Positions 33,319 through 42,789 are shown, counted from the first letter of the stretch. The stretch: DNA of 48,323 bases from Chloroflexota bacterium (GCA_012798065.1 JAAZNW010000016.1:1-48323), one strand, 5' to 3'. Translations and numbers: made by a program. The notes: a model not told the origin generated them from the letters alone.

Positions 33319-35859
33319 ATGAAAGCCCCTTTATCCTGGTTAAAAGACTTCGTTGAAATTGACCTTTCATTGGTAGAACTGGCTCACCGGTTGACCATGG
33401 CGGGTTTGGAGGTGGAAAGTATTCAACTCATTGGTCTGCCGCTTCCGCCGGCAGGCAGCACCACTGCCAAGGTCAGCGGCCTCACCTGGGAACCAGAGAA
33501 AATTGTCGCCGCCGCCGTGACCGAAGTGATGCCCCACCCTAACGCTGACCGCCTGGTGCTGTGCCGCTTGGAGGATGGGCAGCAGGAGCACATTGTGCTG
33601 ACCGGCGCGCCGAACCTGTTCGAATACAAAGGGAAAGGCCCGCTGCCACAACCGCTTAAGGTAGCTTACGCGAAAGAAGGCGCCATGCTTTACGATGGGC
33701 ACCAGGAAGGCTATGTGCTCACCACGCTCAAACGCACCAAGATTCGCGGGGTTGAATCTTATTCCATGATTTGCTCAGAGAAGGAACTGGGGATTTCTGA
33801 TGAACACGAAGGGATAATGTTCCTCGACGACGCAGCCTCCGTGGGCACGCCGCTGGTAGAACTACTGGGTGATGCCATATTGGAAGTAAACCTTTTGCCC
33901 AGTTTCGCGCGCTGCGCCAGTATCTTCGGTTTGGCACGTGAAATTTCCGCAATTACCGGAAAGGCGCTTAAAACCCCGCGATTCACCTCTCCCCCTGACA
34001 TCGGCAAAGCCACTTATGCAGAGCTTGAAATCACCGACCCGGTTCTCAATCCTCGTTTTGTCCTGGGTTTGGTGCGCGGCGTCAATATCCATCCCAGCCC
34101 GCTCTGGGTGCAGCAGCGCCTTAAACTGGCGGGCATGCGCCCTATCAACAATATCGTAGACGCCACCAATTATGCCATGCTGGAATTGGGGGAACCTCTG
34201 CACGCGTTTGATTACGATGTGCTCTGCAAGCGCGCTGCCGGGAAACAGGTGAAGATCATTACCCGCGCCGCAGGCAAAGACGAAAAGATCACCACCCTCG
34301 ATGGCGTGGAGAGAACATTAGACGAAGGTACCGTTCTGGTGTGTGATGAAGCCGGCATTCTTTCGCTGGCAGGGGTGATGGGCGGATTGGAAACAGAAGT
34401 GACCGCCAGCACGCGCAACATCCTGCTGGAGGGCGCCGCCTGGAATATGATTTCCACCCGCCGCACCGCTAAAGCCCAAAATCTGCCCTCAGAGGCTTCT
34501 TATCGTTTCATCCGCGGTGTGCATCCCGCCATGGCAGAAACCGGTGTGCGCCGCGGGCTGGAGTTAATGGAGCACTGGGCTGACGGCGCAGTGGACCCGT
34601 TGATGGTAGACGCCTACCCCTTACCGCCAAAAACTTCCGTGGTGGATATCACCCCGGGCGATGTGAAACGCTGGCTGGGGCTTGACCTGAGCGCGCCCCG
34701 CATCGCTGAATTGCTTTCACGCTTGGAGTTCAAGGTGCAGATAGATAGCGATCTGCTGCACATCACCTGCCCTGAACACCGCCTGGATATCGGTAGCGGT
34801 ATCACTGGCAAAGCCGACCTGATCGAGGAAATCGCCCGGGTGCACGGGTATGACAACATCCCCGAAACCCGCATCTCCGACCGCCTGCCTTTGCAGCTGG
34901 GCAACTCGCCCCTCAAGAAGACCGACCTCACCCGTGACCTGCTGGTAGCGCTGGGGTTACAGGAGGTCATTAGTTACCGTTGGACAACACCTGAAAAGGA
35001 AGGGCGCCGTTTGCCCAAAGGCGCAGAAGCAGATAACAAGCCCTACCTGCGCATCAGCAACCCGCTGGCCTATGAAAAGGCTTTTCTGCGCCACAGCGTG
35101 CTGGCCAGCCTGCTGGACACCGCCGAACGCAATTCGCGCCAGCGCGCAACCCTGGCTTTATTTGAGATCGGCCCGATCTTCCTGCACTCCGAAGACCCCT
35201 CCGGCCTGCCTGATGAGTTGAGCAGGCTGGGGATATTGCTGGCTGGGCAGCGCAACCCGTCAGGCTGGCAGCCTGCGGATAACAGCACGATGGATTTCTA
35301 TGACCTCAAAGGTCTTCTTGAAGACCTGATGGCAGGTCTGCACATCACGGAGGCAAATTTCAGCCAGGGTGAACACCCGGGGTATCACCCCGGAAAATGC
35401 GCCATCATCCGTGTGGGGTCTCAACAGGTGGGCGTGTGCGGAGAAATCCATCCCGCGGTGCGCGAGCGCTATCACTGGGGCGATACCTTTCAATACCCGG
35501 TCCTGGCAGCCGAGCTGGATATGGACCTGCTGATAGAGCTCATTCCCGAGCAGCGCCACACCACGGATATCCCGAATTTCCCAGCGGTCGTGGAAGACCT
35601 GGCTTTTGTGCTGGACGAAGCCACTCCGGCGGCTGACGTGACCGCGCTTATCTGGCAAACCGGCGGAAAGATACTTTCTGAGCTGCAACTGTTTGACGTG
35701 TTCCGCGGGGGACAGCTCGGGAGTGGAAAAAAGAGCCTGGCATACCGCCTCACCTATCAGGCTGTGGACCGAACGCTGACCGATAAAGAAACCGCCCAGG
35801 TGCGCAACCGTATCATCAAGCGCCTAGAGATGGAACTGGGCGCCAGATTAAGAAGTTGA
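33319..35859 (+). CDS. pheT: Phenylalanyl-tRNA synthetase beta subunit
   Basis: 846 residues, slightly long for the family. In order: the N-terminal region with SWLKDFVEIDL, an OB-fold tRNA-binding domain (about 58-170), the B3/B4 editing domain with FIRGVHPAMAETG, the B5 domain from about residue 435, the pseudo-catalytic core, and a C-terminal ferredoxin-fold anticodon-binding domain (about 750-846, ending RIIKRLEMELGARLRS). GGAGAA precedes the ATG, 86 bases after pheS. Confidence 0.94.
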   Translation: MKAPLSWLKDFVEIDLSLVELAHRLTMAGLEVESIQLIGLPLPPAGSTTAKVSGLTWEPEKIVAAAVTEVMPHPNADRLVLCRLEDGQQEHIVLTGAPNLFEYKGKGPLPQPLKVAYAKEGAMLYDGHQEGYVLTTLKRTKIRGVESYSMICSEKELGISDEHEGIMFLDDAASVGTPLVELLGDAILEVNLLPSFARCASIFGLAREISAITGKALKTPRFTSPPDIGKATYAELEITDPVLNPRFVLGLVRGVNIHPSPLWVQQRLKLAGMRPINNIVDATNYAMLELGEPLHAFDYDVLCKRAAGKQVKIITRAAGKDEKITTLDGVERTLDEGTVLVCDEAGILSLAGVMGGLETEVTASTRNILLEGAAWNMISTRRTAKAQNLPSEASYRFIRGVHPAMAETGVRRGLELMEHWADGAVDPLMVDAYPLPPKTSVVDITPGDVKRWLGLDLSAPRIAELLSRLEFKVQIDSDLLHITCPEHRLDIGSGITGKADLIEEIARVHGYDNIPETRISDRLPLQLGNSPLKKTDLTRDLLVALGLQEVISYRWTTPEKEGRRLPKGAEADNKPYLRISNPLAYEKAFLRHSVLASLLDTAERNSRQRATLALFEIGPIFLHSEDPSGLPDELSRLGILLAGQRNPSGWQPADNSTMDFYDLKGLLEDLMAGLHITEANFSQGEHPGYHPGKCAIIRVGSQQVGVCGEIHPAVRERYHWGDTFQYPVLAAELDMDLLIELIPEQRHTTDIPNFPAVVEDLAFVLDEATPAADVTALIWQTGGKILSELQLFDVFRGGQLGSGKKSLAYRLTYQAVDRTLTDKETAQVRNRIIKRLEMELGARLRS

Positions 35860-35878
35860 GATGAGCAGCCTTTACAAC

Positions 35879-35908
35879 ATAAAGGATGGCAAAGCTGCCA
35901 TCCTTTAT
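35879..35908. terminator. Bidirectional terminator after pheT
   Basis: Perfect 13-bp arms ATAAAGGATGGCA and TGCCATCCTTTAT around AAGC. A/T-rich outer pairs give a U-rich 3' end on both strands. It lies between the convergent pheT and aldo/keto reductase genes. Confidence 0.82.
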
Positions 35909-35940
35909 GCGTTCTAATAAGACCAGCCGCTGATTTTTGA

Positions 35941-36900
35941 TTACTCCTGGTGTGCGCCTAAACAGGCAAAGATGCGGTCGATATCCAGCTCAGTGAATCT
36001 TTCATAGGCAAGTGAAGCCCCCAGGTTTTCATCCAGCTGCTCAAGCCGGGTTGCACCAGTGATGACAGAGGAAACCTCCTTGCGTCTCAGCACCCAGGCG
36101 ATGGCCAGTTGCGCCGGGGTGATATCCAGGTCACTGGCGATTTCAGTAAGGCATTTAACCACCTGGATACGCTCCGGGGTGATGCGGTCGCGAATCCAAC
36201 CATAGTCTTCCAATGAAGCGCGGCTGCCCTTTGGTATTCCGTTGTTATACTTTCCTGAAAGCACGCCGTAATAAAGCGGTGAGAAAGTGGTGAGCCCCAA
36301 CCCAAGCTCGCGCGCCACCGGCATCACCTCGTCTTCCACGCGTTTGCGGTGAAAGAGGTTGTACTGAGGTTGGTCCATACTGGGTGGGATGAGCCCAAAC
36401 TGCCGCGCAGCGCCATACGCCTGCATAATCTGACTGGCCTCCCACTCCGAAGTGCCCCAATACAGGATCTTGCCCTGGTGTACCAGGTCGGTCATGGTGC
36501 GCACCACTTCTTCGACAGGTGTGTCAGGGTCGTAGCGGTGGCAAAAATACAGGTCCACATATTCAGTGCCCAGGCGCTTGAGGCTGGCATGAATGGACTC
36601 GGTGATGTGCTTGCGTGAAAGCCCGCGCCCATTGGGTCCTTTCATCGTCGGCCAGAACACTTTGCTCGAGATGACCAGTTCTTCTCGCGGCATGTCAGCA
36701 ATCGCCTTGCCCATCACCAGTTCTGCCTGACCATTGGCGTACATATCAGCGTTGTCAAAAAAGTTGATTCCCTGGTCAAATGCTTCTTTGATCAGGCTGA
36801 TGGCGGTTTTCTCATCGATCTGATTCCCAAAGGTAATCCACGCACCCAGTGATATTTCACTGACTTTCAACCCCGATTGACCAAGCCTACGATAATGCAT
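35941..36900 (-). CDS. Aldo/keto reductase (Kv-beta/YajO-like)
   Basis: 319 residues, one TIM barrel. It starts RRLGQSGLKVSEISLGAW, with the catalytic Asp49, Tyr54 and Lys80 in NFFDNADMYANG and VISSKVFW, and the substrate histidine in YFCHRYDPDTP. The pattern VEEVVRTMTDLVHQGKILYWGTSEW (in part) and PQYNLFHRKRVEDEV match the potassium-channel beta-subunit branch. It probably reduces aldehydes with NADPH. The ATG directly follows the kamA stop codon, with GGAGG inside the end of kamA, so the two genes are coupled. Confidence 0.9.
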   Translation of the reverse strand: MHYRRLGQSGLKVSEISLGAWITFGNQIDEKTAISLIKEAFDQGINFFDNADMYANGQAELVMGKAIADMPREELVISSKVFWPTMKGPNGRGLSRKHITESIHASLKRLGTEYVDLYFCHRYDPDTPVEEVVRTMTDLVHQGKILYWGTSEWEASQIMQAYGAARQFGLIPPSMDQPQYNLFHRKRVEDEVMPVARELGLGLTTFSPLYYGVLSGKYNNGIPKGSRASLEDYGWIRDRITPERIQVVKCLTEIASDLDITPAQLAIAWVLRRKEVSSVITGATRLEQLDENLGASLAYERFTELDIDRIFACLGAHQE

Positions 36901-38244
36901 TTACTTATCCTCCTTCTGTCCAGCTCCAATTCCCAGCGGTTTCCACTTCCGTTCGTCGGCGCGCAGGCGGTGCATCCCTCCGCCGCGATTATGCAGCAGG
37001 TCAAAGTTTTCTGGTTTAATGGCCAGCTCTTCGCCATCCAGCAGCCCGCTCACACCAGATTGCCCGGGCTCGCTGCGTTTATTCTGACAATACTTGCAGG
37101 TTTTTGGGTCGTGCGCCTTGTAATCCTGCGGTTCTTCATAGGTGGTGATGTAGCCTTCGTAGTTGCGCAAAATGACCTTGTGATCGGAAGAACTGAGGTG
37201 ATAATTGGGCATCACCGGGATCTTGCCACCGCCGCCAGGCGCATCTACCACGAAGGTGGGCACCGCGAACCCAGAGGTATGGCCTCTCAATCCTTCAATG
37301 ATCTCGATGCCTTTCGCCACCGGCGTGCGGAAGTGACCGGCGCCTTCCACCAGGTCGCACTGGTAGAGGTAGTACGGCCGAACGCGGATGCGTACCAGCT
37401 TCTGTACCAGGTCGCGCTGAATGTGAACACAATCGTTTACACCTGCCAGCAACACGGATTGGTTGCCTAATGGAATACCGGCACGGGTCAGCCGGTCAGC
37501 CGCCTGGGCCAATTCCAGAGATATCTCGTTGGGATGATTGACGTGAATGTTCAGCCACAACGGGTGAAAGCGCTGCAGCATTTCGGTCAGTTCATCGGTC
37601 ACGCGCATAGGCATGAAGACCGGTACGCGTGAGCCAATACGCAGCACCTCAATATGCGGTATCTCGCGCAGACGGGTGAGCAGTTCTTCGAGGAGTTTGG
37701 GCGCTAGGGTGAGTGGGTCACCGCCGCTGATCAGCACATCGCGCACCTGCGGGGTACGCCTGAGGTATTCAATCTGCGCGTCAAACTCGCTGCGCGAGAA
37801 AGTCTGGTTAGGGTCGCCCACAATCCGCGCGCGTGTGCAATAGCGGCAATAAGAGGCACACTGCGTGGTGACCAGCATTAATACACGGTCAGGGTAGCGG
37901 TGTACCAGCCCGGGCACCGGAGAGTGGCGGTCTTCAGCCAACGAGTCTTCCATCATACCGGTAAAGGCGTTTATTTCGCCGGCGGTCGGAATGATCTGCC
38001 GGCGGATGGGGTCATGCGGGTCATCCGGATCGATCAGGGATACGTAGTAGGGGGTCACATCCACGCGGAAAAGGCCGTCGGTGCTGAGCGCCTTGCGTTC
38101 GCTTTCAGTGAGAGTGAAGATTTTCTCGAAATCTTCAACTGAGTTTAAACGCCGGCTCAATTGCCAGCGCCAGTCGTTCCATTGTTCATCAGGTACATCT
38201 TTGAAAAAGGGAGCCCGTTTAGAGAGAAAGGGAGTGGGTGTCAT
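36901..38244 (-). CDS. kamA: Lysine 2,3-aminomutase (KamA family radical SAM enzyme)
   Basis: 447 residues. The radical-SAM cluster is CASYCRYC (Cys129, 133, 136) and the PLP lysine lies in VDAPGGGGKIPVMPNY (Lys341). The aspartates in YQCDL and VVDAP correspond to those that bind the side-chain ammonium in lysine 2,3-aminomutase, so L-lysine to beta-lysine is the most likely reaction. The C-terminal CKYCQNK is typical of the zinc-binding end. GGAGG lies before the ATG. No beta-lysine acetyltransferase (ablB) is adjacent; instead an aldo/keto reductase follows. A role in lysine fermentation or in making the osmolyte precursor remains open. Confidence 0.9.
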   Translation of the reverse strand: MTPTPFLSKRAPFFKDVPDEQWNDWRWQLSRRLNSVEDFEKIFTLTESERKALSTDGLFRVDVTPYYVSLIDPDDPHDPIRRQIIPTAGEINAFTGMMEDSLAEDRHSPVPGLVHRYPDRVLMLVTTQCASYCRYCTRARIVGDPNQTFSRSEFDAQIEYLRRTPQVRDVLISGGDPLTLAPKLLEELLTRLREIPHIEVLRIGSRVPVFMPMRVTDELTEMLQRFHPLWLNIHVNHPNEISLELAQAADRLTRAGIPLGNQSVLLAGVNDCVHIQRDLVQKLVRIRVRPYYLYQCDLVEGAGHFRTPVAKGIEIIEGLRGHTSGFAVPTFVVDAPGGGGKIPVMPNYHLSSSDHKVILRNYEGYITTYEEPQDYKAHDPKTCKYCQNKRSEPGQSGVSGLLDGEELAIKPENFDLLHNRGGGMHRLRADERKWKPLGIGAGQKEDK

Positions 38245-38286
38245 ACATCCTCCATAACCTGGGTTGAACTGAAGTTTTCACAATTC

Positions 38287-38315
38287 ATTTTAAGGGCTAA
38301 TGGCAGGATGGTCAA
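38287..38315 (-). promoter_or_regulatory. Sigma-70-type promoter for kamA
   Basis: On the minus strand: TTGACC (38310-38315), a 17-bp spacer, TAAAAT (38287-38292). The leader is about 35 bases to the ATG at 38244. Confidence 0.75.
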
Positions 38316-38334
38316 CATATTGATTTAACCACCT

Positions 38335-38366
38335 GCCACCTGCTCGGGTGGCAGCCGCAGCGGCTG
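38335..38366. repeat. Two tandem hairpins between the transporter gene and kamA
   Basis: GCCACC (38335) with GGTGGC (38347), and CAGCCG (38352) with CGGCTG (38361). They follow the end of the minus-strand transporter gene (stop at 38380), so they may weaken read-through into kamA, but there is no T tract. Confidence 0.4.
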
Positions 38367-38379
38367 ATTTGAGAAGCGG

Positions 38380-40305
38380 TTAATCCACCTGGTAAGGCAC
38401 TTCAGTGATCACGATCTTCTTGCTGTGCAGCAGCGCTTTCCGCAAGGTTTCTGCGGCGCGCATATGTAGAAAATTTACCCACCAGTGGCGCGGAACAAAT
38501 TGGGGCACAACCAGGGTAATGATCTCATTTGGTGCCAGAATCAGCGATATTTTTTCAATATACGCCAGCAAGGGTTCAAGAAACAACCGGTAGGGTGAGT
38601 CAAGGATCACCAGGCGGTATCCCTCGCCCCAGCGCTCCCATTTGCTCTTCACTTTCGCCGTTTCCGCGGGGTCAATGGAAACGTGCACCACGGTAACATC
38701 ATCAGATAAAGATTTGGCAAATTGCAGCCCCGCGAGTGTGCCGTTATGCACCCCGCTGATAGGCATAATCACGCGGTTGCGGGTGATCATGCGGCTCGTG
38801 TGTGGGTTTTCCAATGAAAGCTGGCGGGCCATTTTTTTATAATGGCGATGAATCTGAAAAAAAATGGTCACCAAAAGCGGAACGAGGATGATGATTATCC
38901 AGGCGCCATCTATGAACTTGGTTACCGCGAATATGATTGCAACAATGGAAGTGCAAAAAGCACCAAACCCATTGATCACCATTTTGTGCACCCAGCCTTT
39001 GTCATAGCGCAGCGTAGACCCCGATTCCACAACCTCATCGCCTGGCTTCAGGTGACCCGCCTTCCACCAACGCCGCGCCATTCCTGTTTGAGACAAGGTG
39101 AAGGAAAGGAAAACACCGATAGCGTAGAGCGGGATCAGGCCTGTCACTCTCGCTCTGAAGGCAATGACCAATAATGAAGCTGTAACCGCCAGCAGCACAA
39201 TACCACTGGAATACACCAAACGGCTTCCGCGGAAGGTGAGCTGGCGCGGTAGGAATCCATCAGCAGCCTGTAACGCGCCAAGCCGCGGAAAATCGGCAAA
39301 TGCCGTATTCGCTGCCATGATCAAGATAATCGTTGTTGAGCTGATGACAAGCAAATAAAGGATTCCCCGGCTGCCATAAATAGTTCTCGCCAGTTGCGAG
39401 ACTATTGTTTCGCTATCAGAAGGAATCGTCCCAACCTTTGTGCTCAAAAACGTGATGCTCAGCAGTAATACTCCAAGTATCCCTGACATTAAAAGTAACG
39501 TTTTTCCCGCGTTCTTCGCTCTTGGTTCTTTAAATGCCGTGATTCCGTTCGTAATTGCCTCAACGCCCGTGAGTGAGGTGGTGCCATTGGCAAAAGCCTT
39601 CAAGAGGAGAAAAATGGTTACAGGCTGCAAGTATTCGTGTTCCAGCAGCGGTGGCTCAACGACTATTCCCAGGGTGCCGGAAAAATAACGCGCAAAACCG
39701 GCAACGACCGTGATCAACATCAACACCAGGAAAAAGTAAGTAGGAATGGCAAAGGTGATACCGGACTCCTTCACCCCGCGCAGGTTAATGATGGTGACAA
39801 AAAAGATCAAACCCACCGCAATCAGCACGCGAAAAGAGTTCAGACCCGGGTAGGCAGAAACAAGTTGGGCTACCCCTGATGATATCGATACTGCTACGGT
39901 GAGAATATAATCTGTCAACAAAGCAGCGCCTGCGACCTGAGCCGGGAGTTCACCCAGGTTATCGCGAGCAACAATGTATGCACCTCCCCCGTTTGTGTAG
40001 GCATGAATTGTCTGTTCATATGAGAACGTGAGTATGATGAGAAGAACAGCAATCCCCACCACCAACGGCAAAGCAAGGTGCAGCGCTCCTGCTCCCGCCA
40101 CAGCCAGGATCAGCATTAATTCCTGAGGACCATAAGCCACAGAAGACATCGCGTCCGAAGAAAAGACCGCTAACCCAACCAGTTTCCCGATCGTTTGATG
40201 AGGGGCGTCAGCCGTCGCCAGAGGGCGGCCTATAAGCCAGGTTTGAAGTTTCTTCTCACGCGGAATGCCTGAGGATTGTTCAAAGATATTGATGGGTTCT
40301 TCCAT
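38380..40305 (-). CDS. KimA-like potassium transporter (APC superfamily)
   Basis: 641 residues. The N-terminal ~470 residues hold about twelve helices, beginning IGRPLATADAP then GLAVFSSDAMSSVAYGPQELM, and TNGGGAYIVARDNLGELPA with LTDYILTVAVSISSG. These match the KimA (YdaO) branch of the APC superfamily better than amino-acid permeases. The C-terminal ~150 residues are soluble, with VIMPISGVHNGTLAGLQFAKSL, similar to the universal-stress-like tail of KimA. KimA imports potassium with protons and is inhibited by c-di-AMP in Bacillus. The family call is by remembered motifs, so an amino-acid substrate is not excluded. It follows the KdpDE-like pair. The ribosome-binding site is weak. Confidence 0.75.
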   Translation of the reverse strand: MEEPINIFEQSSGIPREKKLQTWLIGRPLATADAPHQTIGKLVGLAVFSSDAMSSVAYGPQELMLILAVAGAGALHLALPLVVGIAVLLIILTFSYEQTIHAYTNGGGAYIVARDNLGELPAQVAGAALLTDYILTVAVSISSGVAQLVSAYPGLNSFRVLIAVGLIFFVTIINLRGVKESGITFAIPTYFFLVLMLITVVAGFARYFSGTLGIVVEPPLLEHEYLQPVTIFLLLKAFANGTTSLTGVEAITNGITAFKEPRAKNAGKTLLLMSGILGVLLLSITFLSTKVGTIPSDSETIVSQLARTIYGSRGILYLLVISSTTIILIMAANTAFADFPRLGALQAADGFLPRQLTFRGSRLVYSSGIVLLAVTASLLVIAFRARVTGLIPLYAIGVFLSFTLSQTGMARRWWKAGHLKPGDEVVESGSTLRYDKGWVHKMVINGFGAFCTSIVAIIFAVTKFIDGAWIIIILVPLLVTIFFQIHRHYKKMARQLSLENPHTSRMITRNRVIMPISGVHNGTLAGLQFAKSLSDDVTVVHVSIDPAETAKVKSKWERWGEGYRLVILDSPYRLFLEPLLAYIEKISLILAPNEIITLVVPQFVPRHWWVNFLHMRAAETLRKALLHSKKIVITEVPYQVD

Positions 40306-40440
40306 TGGATTTATTTCTTTTCTGTTCCCAATTCCTGCTTAAAAAATAAAATTGACTCACCATTTCAGAGGTAAGTCTACATATCAGGCATAAGGATTAA
40401 CTAAGAGTCTTGGGCAATAAATAAAGAAAAAATAAAGGCT

Positions 40441-41136
40441 TTACTCCCCTGTTTTGAACCTGTAGCCCACACCAGGGTCAGTAACCAACACCACTGGAGC
40501 GTCAGGATCCACTTCGATCTTTTTTCGCAGCTGGCCAATATAGACCCGCAGGTATTCAAGGCGGTCTGCCTCTTCGAACCCCCATACATGGGTCAGAATA
40601 GCCTGATGGGTCAAGACACGGTCAGCGTGCGAAGCCATGTATGCGAGCAACTTAAATTCAGTGGCTGTGAGCTTGAGTTCAGTGCCATCCAGGCTGACCA
40701 GGTGACGCGCCAGGTCAATCGTCAGTCTGCCAGCCCTGATGACCGTCTCTCTATTACCGATGGACTGGGACGAGTGGCGCAGCGCCACTCGAATGCGCGC
40801 CAGCAGTTCCTCGATGTTGAAAGGTTTGGTGAGGTAATCATCAGCGCCTTTATCCAGAGCGGCAACCTTGTCTCGCTCACCATCGCGCACCGAAAGCACG
40901 ATGATGGGTATGGTTGACCATTCGCGCACCTGTTCGCAAACGGAGATCCCATCCATGTCCGGCAGCGTCAGATCCAGGATAATGACATCAGGTAGTTGAG
41001 AGGCTGCCAGCGCGATGCCCTCCTCGCCGGTCACAGCCGAAATGACGCGAAAATGCCCAGAGCTGAGGATGGTCTTCAATGCCCGCAGTATTTGCGGTTC
41101 ATCATCAATCAACAAAATTAAGGGGTCCTTATCCAT
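40441..41136 (-). CDS. KdpE-like response regulator (OmpR family)
   Basis: 231 residues. Receiver domain (1-120) with the acidic pair Asp11-Asp12, phosphoacceptor Asp55 in VIILDLTLPDMDG, and LTKPFNIEELLARI. The C-terminal winged helix (about 130-228) ends in EADRLEYLRVYIGQLRKKIE and GVGYRFKTGE, the most KdpE-like parts. It overlaps the kinase gene by 8 bases and shares its direction. The next gene downstream is the KimA-like transporter. No kdpFABC is seen in the window. Confidence 0.87.
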   Translation of the reverse strand: MDKDPLILLIDDEPQILRALKTILSSGHFRVISAVTGEEGIALAASQLPDVIILDLTLPDMDGISVCEQVREWSTIPIIVLSVRDGERDKVAALDKGADDYLTKPFNIEELLARIRVALRHSSQSIGNRETVIRAGRLTIDLARHLVSLDGTELKLTATEFKLLAYMASHADRVLTHQAILTHVWGFEEADRLEYLRVYIGQLRKKIEVDPDAPVVLVTDPGVGYRFKTGE

Positions 41137-42595
41137 CGATTACATCCTTTGGTAATCGCGGTAAAGCGCCATCCAGGGTGAGAGGAAGGGTAATATTGAA
41201 GGTAAACCCATCTGCTGTGTTTTCCGCCCATATTTTACCTTCGTGCGCTTCGACAATGCCTTTGCAGATGGGCAACCCCAAACCGGTGCCTGTAACCTTA
41301 TCGGTCTCGGAAATTCGAAAAAATTTTTCAAAGATGTGTTCCAGGTGCTCTTCGGGCACCGGTGGGCTCTGATTGATCACTTTAACCAACATCTGTCCAG
41401 CAGCCACACCAATTTTAACAAGGATGGGAGTATTCTCTGGGGCGTACTTGTTACTGTTACTGAAAAGGTTGGTGAAAACTTGGCCCATCATTACATAATC
41501 CGTCGGCACCAGGGGTAGCTCATTCTCTACTAAATATTTAATCCGGTGTTCTCCGATTTGCCTTCGCATTTTTTCCTCAACGCCTTTGATTATTTCAATA
41601 AGCGAATTCCAGCGTTTGGTCGGTTTCAACGTACCGGCTTCGATACGCGACATATCTAATAAATTGCCGACAAGCAAATTCAACGCGTCTGTTTCTTCAT
41701 CGATGGTGGCCAATAGTTCTGCCCTGGCTGAGGTCTCCCACGGAACCGCGCCTCCCCGCAGGCTGGTAACGGAGGCTTTAATCGCCGCCAGAGGAGAGCG
41801 CAACTCGTGAGAGACCGAATTTAACAAGGCGGTCTTCACCCGGTCGCTTTCTTCCAACACTTTAGCCAGGTTTTCGCTTCGAAAAAGGCGAACCCTTTCA
41901 ATAGCCAGGGCGCCCTGGTTGCAGAACGCTGAAAGAAGCCGCGTTTGTTCTACAGTGAGTTTATTTTGATCGAACCACAGATTCAGTGTTCCTTCGTCAT
42001 TTCTGGCGGTGCTCATATGGATGACCAGGTCAGCCGGGGTTTCGAGCCTGGCGGTTTCAGGGTATTGATAAATGATCAGCTCATTGGATGACAGGTCCCA
42101 GGTGGAAATTTCAATCTGGTCAAAATGAAATGTATCAAAAAGTCGGGTGGCGAGCAGTCGGATGGTCTCTCGAATATCCGTCACCCCAGCTAAAGAAGAA
42201 GTTACTTCGTATAATTGCCCAGATTCTTGCTCTCTTTTTTCAGCCAGGCTTACCGCCCTTCTCGCCTGCCCAATGAGCTGGCTGACAACCACCGCCACGA
42301 TCAAAAAAACGATCAATGTAATCAAGTCCAGCGTTTGATGCACATTCAAAGTGAAATACGGCTGGATGAAAAAATAATTGAACGACAGGAATGAAACAAG
42401 CGCGGCGATGATCCCGGAAGTTAACCCCCACAAGACCGTGGAAGCCAAAACCGGAAGCAGGAAGAGCAAGGCAATGAGCTGAATCTGCAGGCTGGATTCC
42501 ACCTGTTTTAATAGAAAAGTGGTGAACCCAATCATGCTGATATTACCCACAAGTTGGAATATTCTCTTTATCGGTTGGTTGCGACTGTTCTTCAA
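41129..42595 (-). CDS. KdpD-like sensor histidine kinase without the N-terminal KdpD domain
   Basis: 488 residues. Four membrane helices (about 15-110) form a DUF4118 domain with the KdpD-like SFLSFNYFFIQPYFTL. A GAF-type domain (about 120-245) follows, then HisKA with the phosphorylated His263 in NSVSHELRSPLAAIKAS, and HATPase (N box NLFSNSNKYAPENTP, G box TGTGLGLPICKGIVEAHEG). Full KdpD is about 900 residues with a cytoplasmic sensor and a Usp domain at the front; both are missing. The start is TTG with GGGGGAGAG upstream. The gene is first in the kinase-regulator pair. Confidence 0.87.
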   Translation of the reverse strand: MKNSRNQPIKRIFQLVGNISMIGFTTFLLKQVESSLQIQLIALLFLLPVLASTVLWGLTSGIIAALVSFLSFNYFFIQPYFTLNVHQTLDLITLIVFLIVAVVVSQLIGQARRAVSLAEKREQESGQLYEVTSSLAGVTDIRETIRLLATRLFDTFHFDQIEISTWDLSSNELIIYQYPETARLETPADLVIHMSTARNDEGTLNLWFDQNKLTVEQTRLLSAFCNQGALAIERVRLFRSENLAKVLEESDRVKTALLNSVSHELRSPLAAIKASVTSLRGGAVPWETSARAELLATIDEETDALNLLVGNLLDMSRIEAGTLKPTKRWNSLIEIIKGVEEKMRRQIGEHRIKYLVENELPLVPTDYVMMGQVFTNLFSNSNKYAPENTPILVKIGVAAGQMLVKVINQSPPVPEEHLEHIFEKFFRISETDKVTGTGLGLPICKGIVEAHEGKIWAENTADGFTFNITLPLTLDGALPRLPKDVIDG

Positions 42596-42622
42596 GGTGA
42601 GCTCTCCCCCTCATCTTACCAG

Positions 42623-42651
42623 ATTATCAGCTGGGTGCAGCAAGCATTCAA
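42623..42651 (-). promoter_or_regulatory. Sigma-70-type promoter for the KdpDE-like pair
   Basis: On the minus strand: TTGAAT (42646-42651), a 17-bp spacer, GATAAT (42623-42628). The leader to the TTG start at 42595 is about 22 bases. Confidence 0.65.
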
Positions 42652-42720
42652 CGGATTAAAGCGGTAAACGCGTGAATTTGCAGGCCATATTAATCTTTTA
42701 TTAGAACGCCCCAGGCTTCC

Positions 42721-42749
42721 TTGACTCAACTTTTCCGGCATGTTATCAT
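42721..42749 (+). promoter_or_regulatory. Promoter of the hrcA heat-shock operon
   Basis: TTGACT (42721-42726), a 17-bp spacer, TATCAT (42744-42749). The start point near 42756 lies just upstream of the CIRCE element. Confidence 0.8.
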
Positions 42750-42762
42750 TGAAGCCAGTGAA

Positions 42763-42789
42763 TTAGCACTCAGGCTTGTCGAGTGCTAA
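42763..42789. promoter_or_regulatory. CIRCE operator (HrcA-binding site)
   Basis: Perfect consensus arms TTAGCACTC (42763-42771) and GAGTGCTAA (42781-42789) separated by 9 bases. It lies between the promoter and the hrcA start codon, so HrcA represses its own operon, including grpE, dnaK and perhaps dnaJ. Confidence 0.97.
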
